The position numbers and the translations under genes were made by a program. Below are positions 8,638 through 17,089 of a stretch of DNA of 64,000 nt, in pieces. The DNA is from Budvicia aquatica DSM 5075 = ATCC 35567. GTDB taxonomy: Bacteria > Pseudomonadota > Gammaproteobacteria > Enterobacterales > Enterobacteriaceae. Position 1 is the stretch's first letter, and every line of letters begins with the position of its first letter. The notes beneath the pieces are model-generated. The model was not told the origin of the DNA, made no database searches, and saw only the letters and a program-made list of their open reading frames with translations. The stretch spans positions 248,152 through 312,151 of the forward strand of contig NZ_ATYS01000001.1 in assembly GCF_000427805.1 (NCBI RefSeq), given 5' to 3'.

Positions 8638-9180
8638 ATGAATACATTTTCAGTGCGCCGAATTAGCCGCTGCGAACTTGACGAATTCAGAAGCGTTAGG
8701 CTTGAAGCTCTCAGGCTTCATCCGAATGCGTTTGGCGCATCGTATGAAGATTGGTGTCAGAAACCGACAGAGTTTTTTGCTGAGCGTATTGATACTGATA
8801 ATGTTTTTGGCGGATTCGACAGTGAGAATAAATTACAGGGCATAATTGGAATTAGTTGCAGTACTACGCCAAAGTTGCGCCATGTAGCCACTATATGGGG
8901 AATGTACGTTCGAGCAGAAATGCGAGGTACCGGCCTTGCTAAATTACTGATGAAAGCAGCATTAGAAGCCGCGAATTCGGTCTCAACGGTAAAACTTTCT
9001 GTCGCTACCACTAATTATCCTGCACAAGCGCTTTATCGTTCATTTGGGTTCAGAGAGTGGGCCATAGATGTCGCCGCGTTATATGTGGATGGCGTATTTT
9101 ATGATGAGCTTCTTATGAGGTTGGATTTAAAGGCTGATGAGTGTAGTAAAAAACCACTATTTGACGGAAACCTACTCTAA
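8638..9180 (+). CDS. GNAT-family N-acetyltransferase
   Basis: A 180-residue GNAT protein. The N-terminal half is FSVRRISRCELDEFRSVRLEAL; the acetyl-CoA binding motif A is WGMYVRAEMRGTGLAKLLM around residues 86-104 (R/Q-x-x-G-x-G/A), and motif B is NYPAQALYRSFGFRE around residues 126-140. The acceptor could be a small amine, an antibiotic or a protein N-terminus; nothing in the sequence decides. It is a single gene on the right of the nik upstream region and convergent with the LysR gene that follows. Confidence 0.85.
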   Translation: MNTFSVRRISRCELDEFRSVRLEALRLHPNAFGASYEDWCQKPTEFFAERIDTDNVFGGFDSENKLQGIIGISCSTTPKLRHVATIWGMYVRAEMRGTGLAKLLMKAALEAANSVSTVKLSVATTNYPAQALYRSFGFREWAIDVAALYVDGVFYDELLMRLDLKADECSKKPLFDGNLL

Positions 9181-9259
9181 AGCGTCTTATGGCGTTGTTT
9201 CATAAAACTTAGCTTTTAAAGAATATTCCAAATTGATAGCTTAGCCTCACAAATAGCGA

Positions 9260-10141
9260 TTAACGCTCGAACGCTATTTTTAACCGTTGCAAGAACAGCT
9301 CTGCTGCTTTCGAAAAAAAACTGTATCTCTTCCAGACAATGGCAATTTCAACCTCTAATGCAGGCTCAAGAGGAATAAAACAAAGATCGCTGTCACCCAT
9401 GGTATTAACCAGCCGGTCAAGGCACAGCGCATAGCCAATGCCTTTTTCAACCATCAACGCTGCATTAAAAATCAGATTATAGGTTGCCACCACATTCAGC
9501 TTTTCATAGTCTCTTTTTATCCATTTAGAGATATCATTATCGACATGTTTCTGCTTTGAGCTGATAAGTGGAAGGTGCCATAAATCTTCAGGGCGGATAG
9601 ATGACCGTTCAGCCAACGGGCTATTTTTTCGCATTAAGACGCCCCATTTATCCTTTACTGGCAGGAGCAGAGACTCATATTTGCTAACGTTGACTGTTCC
9701 AATCAGGATACCGAAATCTAATAATCCTTTATCAATCCTTTCCGTAACGTCATCGGCATTACCGCTATATATATGAAAGCGTATTTGTGGATAATGATCC
9801 TGTAAATCTTTTATTATTTCAGCGATGCTCCCCATGGCGTAAGTTTCACCGCCACCAATATAAATATCCCCGCGGATCGTGTCTGCCGGTGCTTGAAACT
9901 CAGCCTCGGTCTTCTGAACCAGTTCCAGTATTTCCTCGGCGCGTTTGCGTAATCGCATCCCTTCATCGGTCAAGGTGATTCTTCGACTTCCCCGGATAAA
10001 TAGCTTTACGCCAAGTTTTTCTTCTAATTCAATTAGCTGTCTTGAAAGCGTCGGCTGAGTAAGATGCAAATATTCAGCCGCGGCGGTGATACTTTCTTCT
10101 TTGGCCAGCGCCAGAAAATAACGTAATACCTTTATATCCAA
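9260..10141 (-). CDS. LysR-family transcriptional regulator
   Basis: A 293-residue LysR regulator. The N-terminal winged helix-turn-helix is unmistakable (MDIKVLRYFLALAKEESITA, then LTQPTLSRQLIELEEKLGVK at residues 27-46), followed by an effector-binding domain. It is divergent from the MFS transporter gene starting at 10308, with a 166-base shared intergenic region. By LysR custom it probably controls that transporter and the hydrolase genes behind it. The inducer is unknown. The AT-rich divergent region contains several imperfect dyads, but no single operator stands out. Confidence 0.9.
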   Translation of the reverse strand: MDIKVLRYFLALAKEESITAAAEYLHLTQPTLSRQLIELEEKLGVKLFIRGSRRITLTDEGMRLRKRAEEILELVQKTEAEFQAPADTIRGDIYIGGGETYAMGSIAEIIKDLQDHYPQIRFHIYSGNADDVTERIDKGLLDFGILIGTVNVSKYESLLLPVKDKWGVLMRKNSPLAERSSIRPEDLWHLPLISSKQKHVDNDISKWIKRDYEKLNVVATYNLIFNAALMVEKGIGYALCLDRLVNTMGDSDLCFIPLEPALEVEIAIVWKRYSFFSKAAELFLQRLKIAFER

Positions 10142-10307
10142 GTTAATTACCTGCTATTTGCAAACTATTCCACACCATGCCTTTAAGGCATGAATAACCA
10201 TAATATATGAGTATTTTACATGTGTTATAGGCATATTTATACTGCAAAAAATTAAAGCGCAAAGCTCTCAGGTAAACAGAACTACTCAAAATAAGGTAAC
10301 AGCATTA

Positions 10308-11504
10308 ATGAAATCGCATCGATTACAGTTATCTCCTGAAAGAACCTATTGGCCGGCGGTTTTCTCTCTATTTATGGGCGTGACGGGGTTAATTGCTGCG
10401 GAGTTTATTCCTGTCAGCCTACTCACGCCAATCTCTCAGGAGTTAAATATTACCGAAGGGGCGGCTGGACAGTCGGTAACCGTCGTCGGTTTTTTTGCCG
10501 TTATTGCCAGCCTGACGCTTGCTCCATTAGCCAAGAATATGAATAGGCGGCTCATTCTGCTAATCCTATCCTCGTTATTAGTGCTATCGAATATTTTAGT
10601 CGCTCTTGCACCAAACTATATCAGCCTGCTTGTTGGCCGTTGTCTTTTGGGGCTATGCGTTGGTGGTTTCTGGTCAATGGCACCGGCAGTGACGCTACAG
10701 CTTGTTCCATCCAAAGATATATCACGAGCATTCAGTATTATTTATGCCGGCGTCTCGGTTGCTACGATTATCTCATTACCACTGGCAAGCTATCTGGAAG
10801 GGGTGTTTGGCTGGCGCAACGTCTTCTTCTTTTCCGCATTATTAAGCATTGTTGCTTTGATTTGGCAGTTTCTATCATTACCTTCATTACCGGCACAGGC
10901 CGGCAATAACTTTAAAAATATGATGGCACTATTAAAGGTGCGTTGGATACTGGCAGGCATCGGGGCAATTATTTTTAGCTACGGTGGATATCATCTGTTT
11001 TTTACATATCTTCGGCCTTTTCTGGAATACGATCTTGCTCTGTCGGCGTATTCATTATCCACCGTATTATTATTCTTTGGGCTTGCCAGCTGTGCTGGTA
11101 CGGTTTTGGCCGGATGGTTTTTGGGGCAATCTTTCAGAAAAACCATGTATATAACACTGCTGTTTTTTGTGTTACTTGCGAGCGCTTTATTTATCAGTAA
11201 TAGAAACGTCACTCAAGATACTTTGCTTATTATTTTATGGGGGTTCATGTTTGGGTTTATTACTGTCGGATGGTCAACCTGGATCGCGCGTACACTTGCT
11301 GATAAAGCGGAACTTATCGGCGGTTTGACCGTAGGCGCTATACAATTTTCTATTGGTTTGGCTGCGGCCGTTGGTGGATTTATTTTCGATAACCTGAATA
11401 TTGACGGCATTTTTATCACCGCGGTCGTTGCTTTTATATTAGCAATGGCGCTCACCATTATCAGTTTTTCTTTATTCACTAAAGTAACAGGGAGATTAGC
11501 CTGA
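10308..11504 (+). CDS. MFS efflux transporter (arabinose/purine-efflux-like)
   Basis: A 398-residue, 12-segment major facilitator of the drug/sugar efflux (DHA1, AraJ/NepI/YdhP-like) group. The N-terminal segment PAVFSLFMGVTGLIAAEFIP carries the family FxxxxxE pattern, and GRCLLGLCVGGFWSM in segment 4 is characteristic. It is probably a proton-coupled exporter in the inner membrane. It is divergent from the LysR gene and followed by two hydrolases and a cyclophilin-like protein, which may be under the same control. The substrate cannot be read from the sequence. Confidence 0.85.
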   Translation: MKSHRLQLSPERTYWPAVFSLFMGVTGLIAAEFIPVSLLTPISQELNITEGAAGQSVTVVGFFAVIASLTLAPLAKNMNRRLILLILSSLLVLSNILVALAPNYISLLVGRCLLGLCVGGFWSMAPAVTLQLVPSKDISRAFSIIYAGVSVATIISLPLASYLEGVFGWRNVFFFSALLSIVALIWQFLSLPSLPAQAGNNFKNMMALLKVRWILAGIGAIIFSYGGYHLFFTYLRPFLEYDLALSAYSLSTVLLFFGLASCAGTVLAGWFLGQSFRKTMYITLLFFVLLASALFISNRNVTQDTLLIILWGFMFGFITVGWSTWIARTLADKAELIGGLTVGAIQFSIGLAAAVGGFIFDNLNIDGIFITAVVAFILAMALTIISFSLFTKVTGRLA

Positions 11505-11609
11505 TATAAAAGCGTTAATTACGTTTAAAGATATATTCTCCAGTATTCAATCACCTATTTTTGCTAACGCAGAATACATCTGATACTTAATTTTTATGTA
11601 AGGGGTAAT

Positions 11610-12674
11610 ATGAAAAAAATCATTAAACATCCTCATATCCAGTCAGTTATCGCTGCATTGGTCGGAGTTTTTATAATATTTTCAACACAATTCGCTAGAG
11701 GAGCCGATATGTCTAACGGAGCAGATAACTTTTATAAAAGTGATCGTGTGGTCATACAGAAAGTAGCGTTCAAGAATCAATATAATATGACAGTGGAAGG
11801 AGATCTTTTTCTACCTAAAAATTTGGATAAAAATATCAAAACGCCGGCCATCATTGTGGGGCATCCTATGGGCGCGGTCAAAGAACAGAGCGCAAACCTA
11901 TATGCCACTAAAATGGCTGAGAGAGGCTTTGTTACATTATCCATTGATTTATCTTTTTGGGGTGGAAGCGAAGGAATGCCACGTAACAGCGTTTCCCCTG
12001 ATATATATGCAGAGGATTTCAGCGCCGCAGTCGATTATTTAGGAACTCGCCCTTTTGTCGATAGAAACAATATTGGCGTAATCGGCATTTGCGGTAGCGG
12101 AAGCTTTGCGATTAGTGCTGCCAAGATAGATCCACGCTTAAAGGCTATCGCAACAGTCAGCATGTATGATATGGGCTCAGCTAACCGTAATGCGCTTAAC
12201 CATTCACTCACGCTTGCTCAAAGAAAGCAGATTATTGCCGATGCAGCACAGCAGCGTTATGTGGAGTTTACCGGCGGTGAGATTAAATACACCAGTGGAA
12301 CTGTGCATGAATTAAATAAAAACTCTACGGCAATTGAGCGGGAGTTTTACGACTTCTATCGCACACCTCGGGGAGAATTCACGCCAAAAGGGCAATCAGC
12401 ACAGTTGACTACACATCCTACTCTCACGAGTAACATTAAGTTTATGAACTTCTATCCGTTCAATGATATAGAAACGATCTCTCCTCGTCCGATGTTGTTT
12501 ATCACCGGTGAAAATGCCCATTCAAAAGAATTTAGTGAAGATGCCTATCAGCGTGCTGCAGAACCGAAGGAGCTGTATGTGATTGCTAATGCAGGGCATG
12601 TTGATCTTTATGACCGGGTTGACTTAATTCCTTTTGATAAGCTATTTGCCTTTTTTTCATCTAATTTGAAATAA
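11610..12674 (+). CDS. Exported alpha/beta hydrolase, YcjY-like, with G-x-C-x-G nucleophile
   Basis: A 354-residue alpha/beta hydrolase with an N-terminal hydrophobic segment (SVIAALVGVFIIFSTQFARG, residues 12-31) that looks like a signal peptide or anchor. The nucleophile elbow is GICGSGSF with Cys161, as in dienelactone hydrolases and the E. coli YcjY group, rather than Ser. A GHPMGAVKEQS loop may supply the oxyanion hole, and GHVDLYD near the C-terminus gives the catalytic His. The substrate is unknown. It lies 105 bases after the MFS gene, and a clear terminator follows. Confidence 0.8.
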   Translation: MKKIIKHPHIQSVIAALVGVFIIFSTQFARGADMSNGADNFYKSDRVVIQKVAFKNQYNMTVEGDLFLPKNLDKNIKTPAIIVGHPMGAVKEQSANLYATKMAERGFVTLSIDLSFWGGSEGMPRNSVSPDIYAEDFSAAVDYLGTRPFVDRNNIGVIGICGSGSFAISAAKIDPRLKAIATVSMYDMGSANRNALNHSLTLAQRKQIIADAAQQRYVEFTGGEIKYTSGTVHELNKNSTAIEREFYDFYRTPRGEFTPKGQSAQLTTHPTLTSNIKFMNFYPFNDIETISPRPMLFITGENAHSKEFSEDAYQRAAEPKELYVIANAGHVDLYDRVDLIPFDKLFAFFSSNLK

Positions 12675-12700
12675 TTAAACTAATACGCAAAAACATCAAC

Positions 12701-12738
12701 AATAAAGAGCAATATAAATAGAGATTGCTCTTTATTTA
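12701..12738 (+). terminator. Intrinsic terminator after the YcjY-like hydrolase
   Basis: AATAAAGAGCAAT (12701-12713) pairs with ATTGCTCTTTATT (12724-12736), a 13-bp stem with a 10-base loop and T-rich flank. It separates the first hydrolase from the next gene. Confidence 0.75.
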
Positions 12739-12830
12739 ATTAACCAGCAGCATTATCCGATGACCACAAATTAATTATTAGACATCCATTTATTCAGATA
12801 AATGAGAGCATTATTAATAGGGATTAATCA

Positions 12831-13853
12831 ATGATAAAACACTTACTATTACTAATAATGGTTTTATGGGTAAACACGGGCCATGCTCAGAATATTACTA
12901 TCCGCAATTTTCCCGTACCGAATACGGCCAGCGCTGAAATCGGGCCTTTAGTTTCGGGCCAACCGACACCGTTCTGGAATGACCATCCTCAAACCCGGGA
13001 TGAATGGAATCTATGGGTATCTCAAATAGCTCAAGGGACTATTAAACAACTTCCTGATTTAAGAGAGAAAATGCAGGTTTCTGTGGAATCGACTCAATTT
13101 TCAGGCGTACCCGGCTTTATTATTACGCCAAAGCAGGTTCTGCCGGAAAATCGTAACCGCGTGCTGATCCATTTTCATGGTGGCGGTTATGTACTTAATC
13201 CGGGGGAAGCGGGTACCGATGAAGCGATAATGATGGCAGGTTACGGGCAGATTAAAGTTATTTCCATTGATTATCGTATGCCACCAGATTTTCCGTTCCC
13301 TGCGGCGATTGATGACGCAATAACTGCCTATCGAGAAATACTCAGAACTTATCCGGCAGAAAGAATAGGGGTGTTTGGAACATCAACAGGAGGAGGAATA
13401 ACATTAGCCCTAATGTTAAAGGCTAAGGCTCAAGGGCTACCATTACCCGCAGCCATTACTGTAGGCACGCCATGGACTGACATGACTAAAACGGGTGATT
13501 CCTATTTTACTCATGAAGGCATTGATAATGTTCTTGTCAGCTACGATGGCTGGCTGGGGGATGCGGCTAACCTTTATGCCAATGGACATGACCTGAAAGA
13601 TCCACTTCTTTCTCCTATATATGGTGATGTACAAGCGTTTCCGCCAACGCTATTAGTCACAGGGACGCGAGACCTTTTTCTCAGTAACACCGTGCGGATG
13701 CACCTCAAACTAAGAGAGGCGGGTAATATTGCCGACTTGATTGTTTTTGAGGGGCTTTCTCATGCCCAATATTTGATGGCCGTCGATGCACCAGAAACAA
13801 AAAGATATTTTAAAGAAAGCATCCTATTTTTTAATCAATATTTGGCCAGATAA
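12831..13853 (+). CDS. Exported HSL-family alpha/beta hydrolase (lipase/esterase)
   Basis: A 340-residue esterase with a signal peptide (MIKHLLLLIMVLWVNTGHA). The hormone-sensitive-lipase family HGGGY oxyanion motif is in HFHGGGYVLN near residue 115, the nucleophile Ser is in FGTSTGGG near residue 187, the catalytic Asp is in GTRDLF and the His in GLSHAQY. It should act outside the cytoplasm on short acyl esters or related compounds. The gene has a 156-base upstream region and is followed after 29 bases by the cyclophilin-like gene, so those two are likely co-transcribed. Confidence 0.87.
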   Translation: MIKHLLLLIMVLWVNTGHAQNITIRNFPVPNTASAEIGPLVSGQPTPFWNDHPQTRDEWNLWVSQIAQGTIKQLPDLREKMQVSVESTQFSGVPGFIITPKQVLPENRNRVLIHFHGGGYVLNPGEAGTDEAIMMAGYGQIKVISIDYRMPPDFPFPAAIDDAITAYREILRTYPAERIGVFGTSTGGGITLALMLKAKAQGLPLPAAITVGTPWTDMTKTGDSYFTHEGIDNVLVSYDGWLGDAANLYANGHDLKDPLLSPIYGDVQAFPPTLLVTGTRDLFLSNTVRMHLKLREAGNIADLIVFEGLSHAQYLMAVDAPETKRYFKESILFFNQYLAR

Positions 13854-13882
13854 ATATTGATTCATCTAAAGGAAAAATAACT

Positions 13883-14347
13883 ATGATGAAAAAATACCTT
13901 ATCACTTTCTTGCTCGGGTTCGGGTTGATGTATTTATCACCGGTTTATGCCCAACCCGGTGGGAAGGGCGAATATCATCCTATACAGATTCGCGTGATAA
14001 ACGGCGATCAATCCATGATTAGCGCCACGCTCAATAATAGTCAGGCCGCGATGGATTTTTTAGCCATGCTGCCAATAACCCTCACGCTGAAAGATTATGG
14101 TCATAATGAGAAAGTCGCGGGGCTTCCCCAACAGCTATCAACAGCAGGTTCGCCGGACGGATACACGCCGTCAGTGAAAGATATTGCTTACTATGCACCT
14201 TGGGGAAATATGGTTATTTATCGTCAAAACTTCGAATATTCAAGAGGTTTGGTTAAATTAGGAAGCATTGATTACGGTATGGATATACTTGATATCTCGG
14301 GCCCAATTCAAGTGATTATTGAGGCCGTTGATGAACAGCCACAATAA
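13883..14347 (+). CDS. Exported cyclophilin-like domain protein
   Basis: A 154-residue protein with a signal peptide (KYLITFLLGFGLMYLSPVYA, cleavage near residue 23). The mature part matches the cyclophilin-like PF18050 family: IQIRVINGDQSMISATLNN, then FLAMLPITLTLKDYG, then YYAPWGNMVIYRQNFEYSRG and a final GMDILD. Family members have a cyclophilin-type barrel but are not proven prolyl isomerases. It sits directly behind an exported esterase gene. An AAGGAAAAATAACT ribosome region precedes the ATG at 13883. Confidence 0.8.
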   Translation: MMKKYLITFLLGFGLMYLSPVYAQPGGKGEYHPIQIRVINGDQSMISATLNNSQAAMDFLAMLPITLTLKDYGHNEKVAGLPQQLSTAGSPDGYTPSVKDIAYYAPWGNMVIYRQNFEYSRGLVKLGSIDYGMDILDISGPIQVIIEAVDEQPQ

Positions 14348-14416
14348 TCAATCTACGACGCCTATTTTATATATGGTGACTGTTTCCTCAGTGTCCAGTA
14401 AAGACTAGAGATAACG

Positions 14417-14698
14417 TTAAACCTTGCGCGCCCCGGACCATGCCTTGTTCATTGTGAAGATAACGCCAGCTAGCGAAGCGGTCAAAATGCCGATGATTAC
14501 CCATGGAAATGACGATGTTCGTGCTTGGTTAAGCAGTATTCCTCCGGCAATACCTCCACCGGCCACCGCCGTATTCCAGGTGGTGGTGTACATCGATTGA
14601 GCGACATCGATAGAATCATCGGCCAATCGAGATAATGCCGTCTGGGTAATTGTCGCAAATCCGCCTACTGCTAAGCCCCAAATTGAACGCAGGCTACT
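14417..14698 (-). pseudogene. Remnant of an MFS transporter (C-terminal end only)
   Basis: About 93 codons in one frame encode the last two membrane segments of an MFS exporter (for example SIWGLAVGGFATITQTALSR, then STTWNTAV-like YTTTWNTAVAGGGIAGGILL). The homologous N-terminal 300 residues are missing. The fragment ends on its upstream side at the stop codon of the DUF2127 gene. It resembles, but is not a copy of, the end of the intact MFS gene at 10308. A local deletion or replacement is the simplest reading. Confidence 0.75.
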
Positions 14699-15185
14699 TA
14701 CGACTAGAGCGTAAATGTTGATATTCCCGCAAGGTTAACCAGATAACGATACCATCCAGTACCGTAATGAACAAAAGCAACAGAGAATGCGTAAAACTAT
14801 ATCTATAAACCTGATAGATAATGAACAAGCTGAATATCGCGATGGATGCCGGGTAGTAGGCGAGCTTCTCACGCCAAAGGCCGATGATAAGCCAGATCTT
14901 GATGATGCCATGGCAAAGCAAATAGAACGCGGCGAAATGTTGGCCGCTAACCGATATGCCTTGTGCTGAATGGAGCAGAAAGTTTGCAAGAAAATCGCTT
15001 GGATCTTCTGCTAATTCAGTTCGAGTGACAGTTTTTACTAAGTGAAGCACAAATTGTTGGCTAATAAAATACGAGGTAATGCCGGCAGCGATTTCTACCA
15101 GAGCAAGAATACCTTTAAGAATAAGACTGATTTTAAAGGCAAAGTGTACATTTTTTTTGCCTAACAGTTTCTTCATTCTGATCAT
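14694..15185 (-). CDS. DUF2127-family membrane protein
   Basis: A 163-residue protein with four predicted membrane segments: LILKGILALVEIAAGITSYF, FAAFYLLCHGIIKIWLIIGL, YPASIAIFSLFIIYQVYRYS and SLLLLFITVLDGIVIWLTLR. The spacing and the ALVEIAAG and HGIIKIWLIIGLWR motifs match DUF2127. Function unknown. Its end abuts the MFS remnant, so it may have arrived in the event that truncated that gene. The start could be the first ATG (15185) or MKKLLGKK at 15176. Confidence 0.8.
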   Translation of the reverse strand: MIRMKKLLGKKNVHFAFKISLILKGILALVEIAAGITSYFISQQFVLHLVKTVTRTELAEDPSDFLANFLLHSAQGISVSGQHFAAFYLLCHGIIKIWLIIGLWREKLAYYPASIAIFSLFIIYQVYRYSFTHSLLLLFITVLDGIVIWLTLREYQHLRSSRK

Positions 15186-15391
15186 TTTGAGTATTGGCTA
15201 TTAAAAATAAAATATCGGGGAAGAATGAAATTATAATAGCTCAGGCTTAAGCTGACACTTTTTTCCTCAACTATATCTTATCTGACATAAGGTTATCTAT
15301 CCAAGTAGATTGATGATTGATATCATCAAGTGGGTACTTGATATTTAATTTTTTATTTTGTAATTACAAAATAAGTTATGAGGAGATGAAT

Positions 15392-15772
15392 GTGAATCAA
15401 AGAACAGTATCAGCTAATGAATACAAAAATGTCACTGAAGCAGCTACAAAATATGTCGAGGCTTTACGCACAGGTAACGTTGATATGTTGTCTGATGTTT
15501 TCCATAAAGATTGTGTGACATACGGCACTGTTAATGGTGAGCTTATGGGAGGAGCAAGTAATCCTACGGCTGATTTCATTCAGAACTATGGTAAATCTCC
15601 TGAAATTATTTTTCATATTGACATTCTTGACATTACGCCAACCACAGCAGTAGTTCGAATCGTTATGGAAAAAGATGCTGTCGGGTCTGATTGTAATGAC
15701 TATCTCTCGTTTATTAAACTTGATAAACGCTGGGCTGTAATTTCCAAAATCTTCCATCAATTTGAGAAGTGA
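15392..15772 (+). CDS. NTF2-like / putative lumazine-binding family protein
   Basis: A small cytoplasmic protein of the SnoaL/NTF2-like superfamily, closest in pattern to the 'putative lumazine-binding' PF12893 group: YVEALRTGNVDMLSDVFHKD, then VDILD-like FHIDILDITPTTAVVRIV and LSFIKLDKRWAVISKIFH. The frame is open from 15317 and has an ATG at 15386, but AGGAG (15381-15385) touches that ATG. The GTG at 15392 has the proper 6-base spacing and is taken as the start, giving 126 residues. Function unknown. Confidence 0.7.
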   Translation: MNQRTVSANEYKNVTEAATKYVEALRTGNVDMLSDVFHKDCVTYGTVNGELMGGASNPTADFIQNYGKSPEIIFHIDILDITPTTAVVRIVMEKDAVGSDCNDYLSFIKLDKRWAVISKIFHQFEK

Positions 15773-15892
15773 TTTTCGTTCGATCCTTATCAAAGATGTC
15801 TGAGTGAGTAGGACATTACGCGATCGACCTCCATGATGAATCAACATGAAACTATTGATATTCTCAGTTCACTAATATGTCAAGGAGGAAGC

Positions 15893-15976
15893 GTGAGCCT
15901 AACTAATGCGAAAAAGGGTCTTCATGACGTTATTATTCATTCCATGCAATTTAACTTATGTTGTATAGAAATCTAG
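15893..15976 (+). other. Possible 27-aa ORF in the gap before the arsenic island
   Basis: The 415-base gap from 15773 to 16187 has no recognised gene. This GTG-initiated frame has a strong upstream AAGGAGG (15882-15888) and a product VSLTNAKKGLHDVIIHSMQF followed by NLCCIEI. It may be a small protein or the 5' remnant of a lost gene. It is reported because of the ribosome site only. Confidence 0.2.
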
Positions 15977-16140
15977 TTCATAAGTAGAAAAAAATCTAAT
16001 CCATTGTTTTATATTTAATTTATTAATCTATTCAACAAGGCTTGACGGGTTTTACTTTATGGCCACACTTCCCATCAGCACCGCCTGTAATTAGGGTTCG
16101 TTCGTTTTTAGGGATAGTTCATCGATAAAGTCGCCGACAA

Positions 16141-16168
16141 ATTTCTATATTTCTAGAATAATAGAAAT
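16141..16168 (+). promoter_or_regulatory. Dyad operator candidate of the arsR-sigma operon
   Basis: ATTTCTAT (16141-16148) and ATAGAAAT (16161-16168) form a perfect 8-bp inverted repeat around the palindrome TTCTAGAA (16151-16158). It ends 20 bases before the ATG of the ArsR-type gene, a typical place for an ArsR autoregulatory operator. No strong -35/-10 pair was found nearby. Confidence 0.5.
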
Positions 16169-16187
16169 GTAGTATTTGGAGGAAACA

Positions 16188-16478
16188 ATGAACATCGATG
16201 ATGCGGCTAAAATCCTGAAAGATCTAGGTTACCCAACCCGTTTACAGGTATATAAACAGTTGGTTAAGGTGGGTAAAAAAGGTGTACCGGTTGGTGAATT
16301 ACAGGAAAAGCTCGGGGTACCAAATTCAACCCTCAGCCATCACCTATCAGCGCTGATCTCGGTGGGTTTGATTCGTCAGAACCGCATCAGCCGCATGTTG
16401 TATTGCATTCCTGAATATGAGCGGCTCAATGAGCTTATGATGTTCCTGACAGATGAGTGCTGCATCGATGAAAAGTAA
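16188..16478 (+). CDS. ArsR-family repressor with C-terminal Cys pair
   Basis: A 96-residue ArsR/SmtB winged-helix repressor. GGAGGAAACA in front of the ATG at 16188 fixes the start. The recognition helix is VPNSTLSHHLSALISVGLI at residues 44-62. It lacks the CVC metal-binding box of classical R773 ArsR. Instead it has Cys73 and a vicinal pair Cys91-Cys92 at the very C-terminus (LTDECCIDEK). The Acidithiobacillus ferrooxidans ArsR uses a C-terminal Cys95/Cys96/Cys102 site for As(III), so a similar sensor is plausible. Its 3' end overlaps the sigma factor gene by 26 bases. It probably represses this operon through the dyad at 16141-16168. Confidence 0.85.
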   Translation: MNIDDAAKILKDLGYPTRLQVYKQLVKVGKKGVPVGELQEKLGVPNSTLSHHLSALISVGLIRQNRISRMLYCIPEYERLNELMMFLTDECCIDEK

Positions 16479-17037
16479 TTTTGATACGCTGACCAACATT
16501 GAGCAGTTCAATCGCTGTATGACAACCTTCTGGCGTCAGCATGAGCAGGAACTTTACCTGTTTTTTCTTGGCCGTTTAAGCGACAGCGAGCAGGCAAAAG
16601 ATTACTTGCAAGACCTGTTTTTAAAGGCGCGAATCATTGCCGACAGTTTTTGTTCGATGGACAATCCTCGCGCCTGGTTGTTTAAAGCAGCAAGGAACAT
16701 GTTGATTGATAACTGGCGTAAAAATAGGAAGTTCACGGAATTATCTGAAGAACTACCCGTATTAGACAGTGATACGCAGCCAATTGAGAAACTCACTACC
16801 TGCCTACCTCAAACCTTGCAGAAGTTATCGGAGCAAGACCAATACATTATACAGGCATGTGATATTGAGGGATTTCCCCAGTTAATGATTGCTGAGCAGA
16901 TGGGGCTAACCCTGCCTGCCTTTAAGTCACGTTTGCTTCGAGCCCGGCTTAAGTTAAAAGAGATCATGCTGTCAGAGTGTCAGATTGAGTTTGCCGATGA
17001 CACTTCTATTTGTTGTCATAAACACGATGATCAATAA
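16453..17037 (+). CDS. ECF-type RNA polymerase sigma factor (SigZ-like) in the ars operon
   Basis: A 194-residue sigma-70 family factor with only regions 2 and 4, the ECF layout. Region 2 spans about residues 30-92 (AKDYLQDLFLKARIIADSF, PRAWLFKAARNMLIDNWRK) and region 4 about 117-172 (LPQTLQKLSEQDQYIIQA, ending in SRLLRARLKLKE). The C-terminal extension holds Cys176, Cys187, Cys188, His189 and His191, a possible metal(loid) site; SigZ-type factors (TIGR02959) have a comparable Cys-rich tail. The start overlaps the ArsR-type gene (ATG 16453 or 16468) with no separate ribosome site, so translation is coupled. No anti-sigma gene is adjacent. It likely drives the arsD-arsA unit behind it, but this is inferred. 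Confidence 0.85.
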   Translation: MSAASMKSNFDTLTNIEQFNRCMTTFWRQHEQELYLFFLGRLSDSEQAKDYLQDLFLKARIIADSFCSMDNPRAWLFKAARNMLIDNWRKNRKFTELSEELPVLDSDTQPIEKLTTCLPQTLQKLSEQDQYIIQACDIEGFPQLMIAEQMGLTLPAFKSRLLRARLKLKEIMLSECQIEFADDTSICCHKHDDQ

Positions 17038-17061
17038 ATTTTCGATTTTAAAAACAATTTT

Positions 17062-17088
17062 TGCATCCTTTTCCCACCTTATCCGTTT
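17062..17088 (+). promoter_or_regulatory. Candidate ECF-sigma promoter before arsD
   Basis: TGCATCC (17062-17068), 14 bases, then CCGTTT (17083-17088) resembles the GC-containing -35 and CGTT-like -10 of ECF promoters. It lies in the 102-base gap between the sigma factor and arsD. Pattern only; the sigma factor's real target sequence is unknown. Confidence 0.3.
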
Positions 17089-17089
17089 A

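Noticed and set aside
15464..15847. 127-codon minus-strand frame opposite the NTF2-like gene
   Set aside because: It is antisense to a recognisable family member and has no match or ribosome site.
16453..17037. Sigma factor as part of a FecI/FecR iron-sensing system
   Set aside because: No FecR-like anti-sigma or TonB receptor is adjacent; neighbours are arsR-type and arsD/arsA.
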